Shown: in pieces, positions 27,611 to 35,963 of the stretch
Layout of the letters: the number at the start of each line of letters is the position of its first letter
How positions within the stretch are numbered: position 1 is the first letter of the stretch
Assembly (NCBI RefSeq): GCF_900109095.1
Contig: NZ_FNYZ01000021.1
Coordinates: forward strand, 1-64,000
DNA: 64,000 nt
Source of the DNA: Sphingobium sp. AP50
Lineage (GTDB): Bacteria; Pseudomonadota; Alphaproteobacteria; Sphingomonadales; Sphingomonadaceae
Reading direction: 5' to 3'
The notes under the pieces: model-generated
The model's database searches: none
Seen by the model: the letters and a program-made list of their open reading frames with translations, nothing else
What the model was told of the DNA's origin: nothing
Made by a program: the position numbers and the translations under genes

Positions 27611-27759
27611 ACGATAATGTCCCACAGCGGATTGGTCAGGTCGGCGACGAGACCGATACGACTTGGCCGCTTGCCCGGCTAGCGCATCTCACAGGTGAGG
27701 TGCGGGGAGCCCCCAGTCCATTACGCATAGGATCCGGCAGCCGTCCTTTTCGAAAACGG

Positions 27760-27903
27760 CTAGGCGGGGAAGCGCTTCAACGGTTTCCGCACGAACAGGT
27801 TGATCGCCGTTCCGCCCTTAAGCGCGAAGATCTCCTCATGCGCGATTGCCGGGATGGCGCGGACCAGCAGGCGTACTTGGTCCGCATAGATCCGCGCCGT
27901 CAT
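27760..27903 (-). pseudogene. AbiEii-type nucleotidyltransferase toxin, truncated
   Basis: From the ATG at 27903, overlapping the antitoxin stop as ATGA, 47 codons read 'MTARIYADQVRLLVRAIPAI', then 'FALKGGTAINLFVRKPLKRF' and a stop. This is the N-terminus of AbiEii toxins, whose 'ALKGGTAINLF' leads into the nucleotidyltransferase site. The 'xDxD' catalytic residues that should follow are missing, so the toxin is dead. Confidence 0.8.
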
Positions 27904-28538
27904 TGCTCTTCACTTTCGGTTTTGGAGCCAAAGGCTTCCGGCACCGTAATCTGATAGCGCGCATCCAGTCGGCCACCGGGGACGAGCTGGCGTTTGCCCC
28001 GACCCAGATCGACGACATCACGATCGATCCGCTTCGCCCAGCCATGAGCGTGACAATCGGCGAAGAACAGGAACAATCGCTCGGCCCTGATACTCGTGCA
28101 ACCCTTCAGCAGGTCCGTCATCAGACGGGGACGAAGGGTCGTGAGGTTCTCGAATATTTTGTCGGCATGGTCGAAGCTGAGGCTCGCAGGCACGTCATCC
28201 ATCAGCTCGATCGCCGCGCGTTCGGCGCTGGCGACGCAAAGGAAATGGTCCCAGGCTCCGCTGGCCTGTAGCGAGGCCGCTACATGGCCAAGCCGCGCAG
28301 TGCCGAGATCGAAGCGGTGCCAGTCGATGCCGAGGCCCCATGCCTCGAACAGCGCGAGTCGGTGCATGACGAGTTGGGCGTCCGTCGACAAGGTCGCAAG
28401 CAGGAAGGTCCGGATCGTAGAGATGGACCGTCCGTCCGCCGCCGAGCCGCGCAAAATGCCCAAGACCGGCAGCTCTCGCTCAGTCAGCGCATGCCACAGC
28501 CACACTGTCATAGGACCCGTCTCGATGCCGATCTTCAC
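27900..28538 (-). pseudogene. AbiEi-type antitoxin remnant fused to an IS110 fragment
   Basis: The C-terminal two thirds match type IV antitoxins of the AbiEi family: 'FDLGTARLGHVAASLQ', 'ASAERAAIELMDDVP', 'RAERLFLFFADCHAHGWAKR' and 'VDLGRGKRQLVPGGRLDARY'. The first 25 or so residues, 'IGIETGPMTVWLWHAL', instead match IS110 transposases (IGIETGPxTxWLWHEL). The N-terminal winged-helix domain is therefore missing, replaced by a transposase scrap. With its truncated toxin partner this is a defunct AbiE phage-defence or toxin-antitoxin locus. The frame is open, so a chimeric protein might still be made. Confidence 0.75.
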
Positions 28539-28641
28539 GGCTCCAAAGCCGCACGAGCATCCCCTGGGTCTCGCGTGTATTACGTCGGCACAATTACGCC
28601 CTTAAGATGAGCAGATCGACAATGAAGGGACCATAGTAGGA

Positions 28642-28682
28642 GCGGAATAGCGCTTTTTACGAGTAAAAGAGCGTTATTCCGC
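28642..28682. repeat. Inverted repeat upstream of XRE gene
   Basis: GCGGAATA (28642-28649) pairs with TATTCCGC (28675-28682), and the inner sequence also pairs in part (GCGCTTTT with AAAAGAGCG). A further CCGGAAT follows. It lies 30-70 bases before the XRE start and may be its autoregulatory operator. Confidence 0.55.
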
Positions 28683-28714
28683 TACTTTTGCCGGAATGAG
28701 CGGAAAAACGCATT

Positions 28715-29059
28715 ATGGAAGGTATTTTCCCAATTTTGGGAGTCCAGCTGCGCAACTGGCGCCGCAGACGCAATTTTACCCAGCCTCAGTTGGCTCAGCG
28801 GCTGGGGCGCGATCGGGCGCGAATATCCGAGCTTGAACGAGACCTGGCAGGCGAACGCTGGGGCCGGGACCGGTTAACACTGTTCGCCGAGGCCTGCGAC
28901 GCGCTTGATGTCGTACCGGTCCTGGTTCCCAGAGGTCAGGCTAAGCAGATACAGGAGATGGTCGTAGAAAAGGGCTCGACCCAACCTAGTCAGCCGGTCC
29001 GTTCGGCATTTGATGATCTTTTCATAGATCTCGACGATGGTGATGATCGGACAAGCTGA
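28715..29059 (+). CDS. XRE-family helix-turn-helix regulator (probable HipB-type antitoxin)
   Basis: The 114-residue protein has an XRE DNA-binding domain in its first 70 residues ('LRNWRRRRNFTQPQLAQRLG', then 'RISELERDL') and an acidic, disordered tail. The stop overlaps an ATG (TGATG at 29057-29061) that starts a frame cut off after 14 codons by the IS21 end. That organisation suggests an antitoxin whose toxin gene, possibly hipA, was destroyed by IS21. An inverted repeat upstream fits autoregulation. Confidence 0.75.
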   Translation: MEGIFPILGVQLRNWRRRRNFTQPQLAQRLGRDRARISELERDLAGERWGRDRLTLFAEACDALDVVPVLVPRGQAKQIQEMVVEKGSTQPSQPVRSAFDDLFIDLDDGDDRTS

Positions 29060-29099
29060 TGGTGAAGCAAGCGGCCGTTTTGGGAATCCACCTCCTGGA
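29059..29099 (+). pseudogene. 5' end of partner gene (hipA-like?) cut by IS21
   Basis: ATG at 29059 overlaps the XRE stop and gives MVKQAAVLGIHLLD before the IS21 terminus at about 29100. The start resembles HipA N-termini, but 14 residues cannot prove it. The translational coupling to an XRE gene supports a toxin-antitoxin pair broken by transposition. Confidence 0.4.
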
Positions 29100-29182
29100 T
29101 GTTGATTGCCACTGAGAGTTGACCCGGGATTTCCACCGAGAAGTGACCCGCCTGATATTATGTTTCGGATGTCATCGGTGGG

Positions 29183-29971
29183 TCAAGGTGCGGGTTTCTC
29201 CTTTCTGGGTTTAGCTTGGTGGGCTGAGCTGTTTTTAAACCGGAAGCTGTCGTTGCCGGTCTCCAGGATGTGGCAGTGATGGGTGAGCCGATCGAGGAGC
29301 GCGGTGGTCATCTTGGCATCGCCGGAGACGGTGGCCCATTCGCTGAAGCTCAGGTTAGTGGTGATGATGACGCTGGTGCTGGTGCGCTCGTATAATTTGC
29401 TCAGCAGGTGGAAGAGCAGCGCGCCGCCGGAGGCACTGAACGGCAGATAACCCAGTTCGTCCAACACGACGAGGTCCGAGTGCACGAGCCGATTGGCGAT
29501 CTGCCCGGTTCGCCCCTGGGCCTTTTCCTGTTCGAGGGCGTTGACCAACTCGACCGTGGAGAAGAAGCGGACGCGCTTGCGGTGTTGCTCGATGGCCTGA
29601 ACACCCAGCGCTGTGGCGACATGGGTTTTGCCGGTGCCCGGGCCGCCGACCAGCACCACATTGTCCGCGACATCGATAAAGTCGCATCGATGCAACTGGC
29701 GCACCAGCGCCTCATTCACCTCGCTGCTGGCAAAGTCGAAGCCCGCCAGATCCCGATAGGCCGGGAACCGCGCTACCTTGAGCTGATAGGCCACGGACCG
29801 GACCTCTCGTTCGGCCGTTTCGGCTTTCAGCAACTGGGAGAGGATCGGCACCGCCGCCTCGAAGGCGGGCGATCCCTGCTGCATGAGATCGGTCACGGCC
29901 TGAGCCATGCCGGGCATTTTCAGGCCGCGCAGCATCACGACAAGGGCGCCGGTGGCGGGATCATGACGCAT
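29183..29971 (-). CDS. istB: IS21 transposition helper ATPase IstB
   Basis: From the ATG at 29971, 11 bases into the istA end, this encodes 262 residues. It is an AAA+ ATPase with Walker A 'GGPGTGKTH', Walker B '[11 protein letters not shown]' and sensor region '[11 protein letters not shown]', followed by '[20 protein letters not shown]'. IstB assists the IstA transposase in target choice. The gene appears intact although its partner istA is not. The longer upstream start would overlap istA more and lacks similarity. Confidence 0.93.
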   Translation of the reverse strand: MRHDPATGALVVMLRGLKMPGMAQAVTDLMQQGSPAFEAAVPILSQLLKAETAEREVRSVAYQLKVARFPAYRDLAGFDFASSEVNEALVRQLHRCDFIDVADNVVLVGGPGTGKTHVATALGVQAIEQHRKRVRFFSTVELVNALEQEKAQGRTGQIANRLVHSDLVVLDELGYLPFSASGGALLFHLLSKLYERTSTSVIITTNLSFSEWATVSGDAKMTTALLDRLTHHCHILETGNDSFRFKNSSAHQAKPRKEKPAP

Positions 29972-30577
29972 GACGGTTCTCCCCGCGCAACGCATCATAG
30001 CGTTCGACATTGGCCATCGGTTCACTGACCAGCCTTAACGCCTGCGGCGCCGTCACCGGCGGCGTCGAGAGCGGTTTTCCATCGAGCAGCCGGTGCAGCA
30101 GGTTGAGGATATGGATCTTGGTTGGAACACCGGCGTCCAGCGCCGTGGCGACGGCGGTCAGCACGGCTTGTTCGTCATGATGCAGGACGAGCGCCAGGAT
30201 CTCGACCATTTCCCTGTCGCCGCCGGGGTTGCGCAGCAGATGTCGTTGCAACCGCTGGAAGGCCTCGGGCAGTTCGAGGAAGGGAGCGCCGTTGCGCAGG
30301 GCGCCGGGCTTTCGCTGGACCACCGCCAGATAGTGGCGCAGTCATAGACGGTATGCCCCGGCCCATCATGGGATCGGTCAATGATGCGCTGATGCTCGCA
30401 TATCACCTGTCCTTCGGCGACAACCAGGAAGCGATCAGGATAGACGCGCAGGCTGACAGGCCGATTGGCAAAGGACGCCGGCACGCTGTAGCGATTGCGT
30501 TCCAGATGGACGAGGCAGGTCGGCGAGACGCGCTTCCCATATTCCACAAAGCCGTCGAAGGGACGCCCCATCGGCAT
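29961..30577 (-). pseudogene. istA: IS21 transposase istA, C-terminal part with frameshift
   Basis: One frame reads 'MGRPFDGFVEYGKRVSPTCL', 'RNRYSVPASFANRPVSLRVY' and 'DRSHDGPGHTVYD'. After that the similarity jumps to another frame, 'VVQRKPGALRNGAPFLELPE'. Comparing the expected 'YDWRHYLAVVQRKPG' with the bases shows one G missing from the Trp codon near 30340. The catalytic DDE domain is absent because the element is cut at 30577. The transposase is therefore non-functional twice over. Confidence 0.85.
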
Positions 30578-30725
30578 CAGACATTCCGCTTCATCGGCCC
30601 AGCCCAGGCACTTGCGGGGTCTGCTGTTGAGGCGATCGGCAACGGCCTAGATCTCCTTGTCCGACAGCAGAGCAAGGTCGGTGTTGGAGGGGAGGAAGCG
30701 CTTGGGCTCGAGGGCGAAGTTTGCC
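30578..30725 (-). pseudogene. IS30-type transposase C-terminal fragment
   Basis: The minus strand reads 'KRFLPSNTDLALLSDKEI', an in-frame TAG, and 'AVADRLNSRPRKCLGW', which matches the C-terminal end of IS30 transposases (RFLPxxTDLxxLS...LNxRPRKCLG). It joins istA at 30577. The N-terminal counterpart lies on the far side of the ATPase gene (32093-32320). Confidence 0.65.
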
Positions 30726-30871
30726 TTCGTACACGCGACGATCGTCGTCGACCGTGCTGCTCGGTTCATACTGGAAGCTCAAGATTGCACGTCTGGCGCT
30801 TCCAATTAGCGAATTATTGACTTCCAATCAGCGGATCTGCATAGGCCAATCAGCCGGAGAATGAAGCACCT

Positions 30872-32092
30872 ATGTTTGAGCGACTTGTAGAGGCACGGGC
30901 GAGGGAAGCGCTCGCAGATACGCCCGTGGTTCTGATCGTGGGACCACGCCGGGCAGGCAAGACAACGCTCGTCCGTAAAATGGGCGATGACGGCCGGTAC
31001 TACGTCACACTCGACGACCAGACTGCGCTTGAAGCAGCTCGTTCGGATCCAGTCGGTTTCATTCGAGGGCTGGACCGGGCGATCATCGATGAAATCCAGC
31101 GCGCTCCCGATTTGCTGCTGGCGATCAAGAAGTCGGTCGATGAAGACTACAGGCCCGGACGGTTCCTGCTGACCGGATCGGCAAACGTGCTGACGTTGCC
31201 GCGGGTCGCCGACAGTCTGGCGGGGCGGATGGAAACGATCGCGATGCTCCCCCTGGCGCGCGCCGAGATCGCGGAGCAACCGTCTCATTTCCTGGAAATG
31301 ATGTTCGAAGGAAAGCTGGTGAAACCGGCCGATGCTGTTCTGGGGGACGACCTGGTGCAGTTAGTCCTGCTTGGCGGCTTCCCCGAGGCGATCAGCCGGA
31401 TAAGCGAGCGTCGGCGACAGGATTGGTTACGATCGTATCTAACGTCGATCCTCACGCGCGACCTGCGGGATATCGCCGATATCGAGAAGCTGACGGAACT
31501 GCCGAAATTTGTGCGATTGCTGGCCGAGCATTCAGGCCAGCTCGTCAATTACTCGCAGCTCGGCAGCGGGATAAACGTGAGTCACAAGACCGGCCAGCGC
31601 TATGTTGGCCTGCTTGAGCAGGTGTTTCTCATCTCGATGGTGCAACCGTGGTTCACCAACGCGCTCAAGCGTATGGTGAAGACGCCCAAGATTCATTTTC
31701 TTGATTCCGGTCTGCTAGCGACAACCCGCGGGCTGACTTTTGATCGGGTGAAGGCCGATCGTACGACATTCGGCCCATTGCTGGAAAGCTTCGTCTTCTC
31801 GGAAATCCTGAAACTCATGACCGCAACCGACCTGCGTCTATCGCCCTATCATTTCCGGCATCGTGACGGGCGCGAAGTGGATCTGATTCTGGAGCGCGAC
31901 GACGGGATGATCGTCGGCATCGAGGTAAAGGCAAGTGCGACGGTCAAGCCCAGCGACTTTGGCGGGCTGCGAGCGCTGGCCGAGGCCTGCGGCGACCGCT
32001 TCGCCTGCGGCGTCGTTCTCTATGACAGCACGGATGTGGTGTCCTTTGGCGAAAAGCTGGTTGCAGCGCCGCTATCGAGCCTGTGGGGCTGA
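30872..32092 (+). CDS. AAA-family ATPase with DUF4143
   Basis: The 406-residue protein has an N-terminal AAA_14 ATPase (Walker A 'VGPRRAGKTTL', Walker B 'RAIIDEIQRAP', sensor 'FLLTGSANVLTLPRVADSL') and a C-terminal DUF4143 domain ('YHFRHRDGREVDLILE' with 'GIEVKASATV', a nuclease-like E-x-K strand). It appears full length. Such proteins are common in accessory DNA and their function is unsettled, with nucleic-acid handling or defence proposed. It is flanked on both sides by halves of an IS30-type transposase in the opposite orientation, as if inserted into it. Confidence 0.85.
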   Translation: MFERLVEARAREALADTPVVLIVGPRRAGKTTLVRKMGDDGRYYVTLDDQTALEAARSDPVGFIRGLDRAIIDEIQRAPDLLLAIKKSVDEDYRPGRFLLTGSANVLTLPRVADSLAGRMETIAMLPLARAEIAEQPSHFLEMMFEGKLVKPADAVLGDDLVQLVLLGGFPEAISRISERRRQDWLRSYLTSILTRDLRDIADIEKLTELPKFVRLLAEHSGQLVNYSQLGSGINVSHKTGQRYVGLLEQVFLISMVQPWFTNALKRMVKTPKIHFLDSGLLATTRGLTFDRVKADRTTFGPLLESFVFSEILKLMTATDLRLSPYHFRHRDGREVDLILERDDGMIVGIEVKASATVKPSDFGGLRALAEACGDRFACGVVLYDSTDVVSFGEKLVAAPLSSLWG

Positions 32093-32320
32093 CACACCGA
32101 GCCGCACGGGGGGGCACAGCTTCTGGTTACGTCCATCGGGTCCGTAGACCTCTTGATAGAGGGTCTCGTGGCACACCGCCTCGTTGAAACCCTGATGGCG
32201 GCGAAGGTAGTCCGCAATCTGCTCTGGCGATCAGGCTGCCGACAAACGGTTGGCGATGTAAGCGGCGAGCTCCGGACTACGAGCGATCTTGCCGCTGCGG
32301 ACACGACGGCCGTTGACCAT
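32093..32320 (-). pseudogene. IS30-type transposase N-terminal/middle fragment
   Basis: From the ATG at 32320, the minus strand reads 'MVNGRRVRSGKIARSPELAA', 'YIANRLSAA', then TGA in place of Trp, and 'SPEQIADYLRRHQGF', 'CHETLYQEVYGPDGRNQKLC'. This is the IS30 region 'WSPEQIAGRLR...SHETIYxxIY'. It ends beside the ATPase stop. With the fragment at 30578-30725 it makes one transposase split by a 1.3-kb insert. Confidence 0.75.
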
Positions 32321-32524
32321 GATCTAAGTTGATAACTATCCCGGGGGTCGTCGAAACCCAGATGTTGATAGGCGTTCATATCGTGCCTTCCTGGAAAGGG
32401 GATCAAACCCCTATAAATCCTAGGATTTCGCACTTCGATCTAGAATCCACCCTTACATGGACAAAAGTGTGATAATATTAATTATGTTAAATTAATAAGA
32501 TCCCCAGGAGCCGGCTTTGTGGAA
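32321..32524. other. AT-rich non-coding stretch
   Basis: About 200 bases, notably AT-rich from 32460 onward (attatgttaaattaataa), between IS30 and integrase remnants. No gene is seen. Confidence 0.5.
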
Positions 32525-32705
32525 TTAATAACATATTGGGATAATTCTTTCAGGATCCCCAAGCGTGACACGGCGTGTGTTACCGCAATGGCGGTACTGA
32601 ACGATCGAGCGCCTGCGCCCCGACGGATAGGCCCGTAAACCAACGCCGGGTAGCTCATGATCCCAGTAGAAGCCCGGCGTCAGGGCCGTCCTGCGTGCCA
32701 AATTC
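32525..32705 (-). pseudogene. Tyrosine recombinase (integrase) N-terminal fragment
   Basis: The minus-strand frame reads 'ALTPGFYWDHELPGVGLRAY', 'PSGRRRSIVQYRHCGNTRRV' and 'TLGDPERI', then stops. This is the arm-type DNA-binding domain of tyrosine integrases (YxWDDELPGFGLRVxPSGxKSWIVQYR). The catalytic domain is absent. The frame is open upstream to 33130 but without similarity. It is a scar of an integrated element, although no att site or tRNA gene is visible nearby. Confidence 0.75.
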
Positions 32706-33172
32706 CCATCTGGAAGCAAATAGTCGTTTTGAGTGCTGATTCGCTGCGGCGAAGCGCATGAAATGACACTATTTTCTGTAAGCAAATGGCCATCGGACAG
32801 AGGTAAACTCCTCCCCGATTTTGCCGGTCGAATTGTTACTATATCATTGTTTTTATTATCTTTTATTTCTTCGAATTGCACATTCGTGCATACGTTGAGG
32901 CACCCGACCCGGACTTCATCTTGAGGCCATGACCTCGAAAGGACCGTGACCCCGGTACGGACCGCAAGCCAGGCTTGACGGAAACCCGCAATTAAGGGGC
33001 GATTGACACAATGCGTAATGGCTGCACGCCCTAATGATTGGTTGGAGCGACCGGATAAGGCTAAATCACAAAATGGCCTACGCATAGACCACATTAGTTT
33101 TATATGGATCATGGAAGGATCAAACAGCATATATGGCTATTGCGGTGTCAGCCTATCTGCTTTATGGAATGA
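32706..33172. other. Non-coding region upstream of hipB
   Basis: About 470 bases with no supported gene. TATATGG occurs at 33101 and 33130 and again within the palindrome at 33173, so repeated HipB binding sites are possible. Confidence 0.4.
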
Positions 33173-33191
33173 CCATATCGTCCCTATATGG
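33173..33191. promoter_or_regulatory. Palindromic operator candidate of hipBA
   Basis: CCATATCGTCCCTATATGG is a perfect CCATAT-N7-ATATGG inverted repeat, 17 bases before the hipB ATG. HipB-type antitoxins repress their own operon at palindromes of this kind. Confidence 0.6.
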
Positions 33192-33207
33192 CCTGCGGAG
33201 CGACCAT

Positions 33208-33546
33208 ATGCCTGCCACCACCAAGCGAATTTACGGCCGCTACACCCGCGAGGCCATAACCCTGCTGGGACGCCTGGTTCTCCTCGGGCGTCGGCAGAAG
33301 CGCATGACGGCGGAATTGCTTGCCGAACGGATCGGCGTTTCTCGGGGCACCTTGCGGCGCCTTGAAAATGGCGATCCCAAAGTCGAGATCGGCGTGTATT
33401 TCGAAGCCGCCGCCATTGTAGGGATCGAGCTTTTCGAAAGCGACCTCAAGGGCGTTACTGCGATGACCGAGCGCACCCGTGACCGGCTTGCGGTCCTTCC
33501 GAAATATGTCCGCGAAAATGATCGAGAGGTCGATGATGACTTCTAA
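33208..33546 (+). CDS. hipB: HipB-type antitoxin (XRE regulator)
   Basis: From the ATG at 33208 the 112-residue protein carries an XRE helix-turn-helix ('LVLLGRRQKRMTAELLAERI', then 'GVSRGTLRRLENGDPKVEIG'). The tail ends 'ENDREVDDDF', probably disordered. It overlaps the hipA start by 11 bases, the normal order for hipBA. It should neutralise HipA and repress the operon through the palindrome just upstream. The upstream in-frame extension to 33133 covers the operator and is unlikely to be translated. Confidence 0.88.
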   Translation: MPATTKRIYGRYTREAITLLGRLVLLGRRQKRMTAELLAERIGVSRGTLRRLENGDPKVEIGVYFEAAAIVGIELFESDLKGVTAMTERTRDRLAVLPKYVRENDREVDDDF

Positions 33547-34822
33547 GATCCCGCACCCGGACAGTGGCTTTGTCTGGACATGGCTGGCTGGCGAGACAAG
33601 GCCGGTGATTGCCGGGCGTCTCGACCGACGGCCAGAAGGTATCCGCTTCGCTTATGGCCGGAGCTATCTGGAAAGAAAAGACGCAGTCCCGCTCTACGAA
33701 CCCGAATTGCCGCTGCGGTCCGGTCTATTGCCACTGCCCACCGGACTTTCCATGCCAAGTGCAATCCGGGACGCGGCGCCTGACGCGTGGGGGCGTCGAG
33801 TCATCCTGAACAGGAATTTCGGCGTGAAGGGCGATGACCTGGATGACCTGCAGCTGGATGAACTGACATTCCTCCTTCAGTCCGGGTCCGACCGGATCGG
33901 CGCGCTCGATTTCCAGACATCGGCGACCGACTATGCCGCGCGCGCATCCCAGGCCACCCTGAGCGAGTTGGTCGCCTCAGCGCAGAAGGTCGAGGACAAT
34001 CTGCCGCTTTCGCCCGATCTCGATCAAGCTTTGCATCATGGCAGCTCGATTGGCGGCGCACGGCCCAAGGCCCTGATCACAGACGGCGATCGCAAACTGA
34101 TCGCAAAATTCTCGTCGACCAGCGACGTTTACAGCGTGGTCAAGGTCGAGTTCGTCGCAATGCGTCTCGCGAGGCGCGCTGGTCTTCATGCCGCCCAAGT
34201 GCAACTCGTAAAAGCCTCCGGGCGCGATGTGCTGCTTGTGGAGCGCTTCGATCGTGTTCGGTGCGATGAGAGCTGGGTGAGACGGGCCATGGTGTCCGCC
34301 CTCACGCTTGTCGGCCTGGACGAAATGATGGCGCGTTATGCGAGCTATGAGGATCTGGCAGAGATTATCCGGCATCGCTTCACTGATCCCACGCGCACGC
34401 TCCATGAACTTTTCAGGCGCATCATGTTCAATATTCTGATTGGAAACACTGACGATCATGCGCGCAACCATGCTGCTTTCTGGGACGGAAGCGCACTGAC
34501 GCTCACGCCCGCATATGACATCTGCCCGCAGGGACGAGCCGGACAAGAGGCAAGTCAGGCGATGTTGATCGTGGGGCAGGATCGCTCGAGCCGGATCGAG
34601 ACAGCATTGGTGTCCGCACCCCATTTCCATCTCAGTGAAGCGCAAGCCATCGCCATCGCCGATGCGCAAATCCGCACGATCTGCGACCACTGGCGCGAAG
34701 AATGCAATGCCGCTGATCTGGGTGAAGTTGATCGCAATCTTCTATGGCGCAGGCAGTTTCTCAACCCTTACGCCTTTGTCGGCCTGCGAGAGAGCGCTGC
34801 CCTGCTCGCAAGGCTCGTCTAG
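33536..34822 (+). CDS. hipA: HipA-type serine/threonine kinase toxin
   Basis: The 428-residue protein has the HipA features in order: N-terminal 'WTWLAGETRPVIAGRLDR', the Gly-rich loop 'SSIGGARPKALI', the lysine of 'LIAKFSS', 'LLVERFDR', the catalytic 'NTDDHARNHAAF' and the metal-binding Asp of 'LTPAYDICP'. All residues needed for kinase action are present. HipA of E. coli phosphorylates glutamyl-tRNA synthetase and causes growth arrest; the target here is not known. The ATG at 33536 is preferred to 33533 because GAGAGG is better spaced. It looks intact, unlike the other toxin systems nearby. Confidence 0.93.
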   Translation: MTSKIPHPDSGFVWTWLAGETRPVIAGRLDRRPEGIRFAYGRSYLERKDAVPLYEPELPLRSGLLPLPTGLSMPSAIRDAAPDAWGRRVILNRNFGVKGDDLDDLQLDELTFLLQSGSDRIGALDFQTSATDYAARASQATLSELVASAQKVEDNLPLSPDLDQALHHGSSIGGARPKALITDGDRKLIAKFSSTSDVYSVVKVEFVAMRLARRAGLHAAQVQLVKASGRDVLLVERFDRVRCDESWVRRAMVSALTLVGLDEMMARYASYEDLAEIIRHRFTDPTRTLHELFRRIMFNILIGNTDDHARNHAAFWDGSALTLTPAYDICPQGRAGQEASQAMLIVGQDRSSRIETALVSAPHFHLSEAQAIAIADAQIRTICDHWREECNAADLGEVDRNLLWRRQFLNPYAFVGLRESAALLARLV

Positions 34823-35034
34823 AACAGCAGTCCAAGGCTGCGCCTTGCTGGCTGAACCGCATGGCTCGCCTACCCGAGTCCCGGCTGCACTTCCCATCAG
34901 TTACCCGGCCCATCGCGCAGGGCACCTTGCATACCGGAACGCAGTGGCGGAACTAGCACCGATCACGATCGTCCCGGATGAGCATTCATGCTGTCCATGC
35001 CGATAATGCCATCTACTACCTCGCAATGCGCAAG

Positions 35035-35409
35035 CTATCCTCCGGGCCGCTCACACCCTGATACCTTCACCACTATACGCGCCTTCAAGGTCCGAAGATG
35101 GCCGATCCCGAACTGGCGTGGAATATCCATGATAGCCTTGCCGGCACCCAGAAATAGGTCGATCCGATCCGTCATGATAGCAGAGCCTGTATCCATAGCG
35201 TACCAGCCTCCATCATGCATTGCGCCGCTGGGAAGAGGCATGCCGACGGTTTCGGGTATGAACAATCTGGTTCGCAGCGGGATCTTCGTGCGGTCCACAG
35301 CTGCGCTGCGGAACGGCACCAAAAGGCACCATACCGCGTCGAGCCGAAAATCGTTGGCGACAACGCGCCAGCGTGTCGCGCCTCCGACTACCCCATCAAC
35401 ATTGAGCAT
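35035..35409 (-). CDS. 3D (Asp-Asp-Asp) domain protein, possibly 5'-truncated
   Basis: The frame encodes 'RTRLFIPETVGMPLPSGAMH', 'DGGWYAMDTGSAI' and 'DRIDLFLGAG', which contain the three aspartates of the 3D domain found at the end of MltA-type lytic transglycosylases. The start at 35409 lies inside the likely domain: the same frame is open about 25 codons upstream ('QDRGAVKLSDGR') but without a start codon before a TGA. No signal peptide is found, so the gene is probably truncated or frameshifted at its 5' end. Confidence 0.6.
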   Translation of the reverse strand: MLNVDGVVGGATRWRVVANDFRLDAVWCLLVPFRSAAVDRTKIPLRTRLFIPETVGMPLPSGAMHDGGWYAMDTGSAIMTDRIDLFLGAGKAIMDIPRQFGIGHLRTLKARIVVKVSGCERPGG

Positions 35410-35963
35410 GCGGCCATCGGAGAGCTTGACTGCCCCTCGATCCTGGCCTTGGACAGGAACTGTTCTGATCCACGCGCGATGACGGCGCCCTCACGGGAGC
35501 GGAACATGCGGTCTGGTTGCCGATCGCGCAGCGCGCTTGATCGCTAATGGTCTGATCGATCTTGCAGAATTTGGTCCGCCTTTTATCTCGAACCTCGATC
35601 TGGCAGCGCGCCTGCGCAATGGCAGCCCACCCAGAAAAACTGCGTCAGCATTGCCATCATATAGGGGCGTATCGATTCCATCACTCCAACGCCAGCACCC
35701 GATTGCAATCAAAAGGTTGGCGGCAAAGGACCGAGCGGAACGGCAGTCGCGGCGGGCGTCGGTTCTCGCCGCAATCATTGGCGCTAATCACGACAATGGC
35801 CAGCATTATGACGATTATCCCTCCGACGCCGCATATGAGCGAGGCTTTCACGACGGCCGACAGGCATAGTATTCTGGTCGACTATCCCTCCAATGACTGT
35901 TCGCGCTGCGGAAACATAAGCAAAAATCATTGTCATCTCGGCGACTCTGGTGATGCTGCCGCT
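35410..35963. other. Non-coding junction before the catabolic island
   Basis: About 550 bases with no supported gene. It separates mobile-element debris from the uninterrupted, very GC-rich catabolic genes, and must contain the promoter of the methyltransferase gene. Confidence 0.45.

Larger units (their letters stand above)
29100..30577 (-). mobile_element. IS21-family element, one end intact, other end lost
   Basis: The left end starts TGTTGATTGCCACTGAGAGT and carries the repeated 'GAGA(A)GTGACC' type terminal motifs typical of IS21 (29100-29150). istB and the C-terminal part of istA follow on the minus strand. At about 30577 the istA homology passes into an IS30-type fragment, so the other terminus is missing. 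The element is a relic and istA is frameshifted. Confidence 0.75.

Noticed and set aside
25259-32320. Idea that TGA is read as Trp or selenocysteine.
   Set aside because: TGA is the normal stop of many intact genes here (for example the LOV gene and dnaE2/imuB overlaps), and the affected genes are also truncated, so ordinary decay is simpler.
35898-35914. TGTTC-N7-GGAAA before the methyltransferase as a third IclR site.
   Set aside because: The second arm matches too poorly to GAACA to count.
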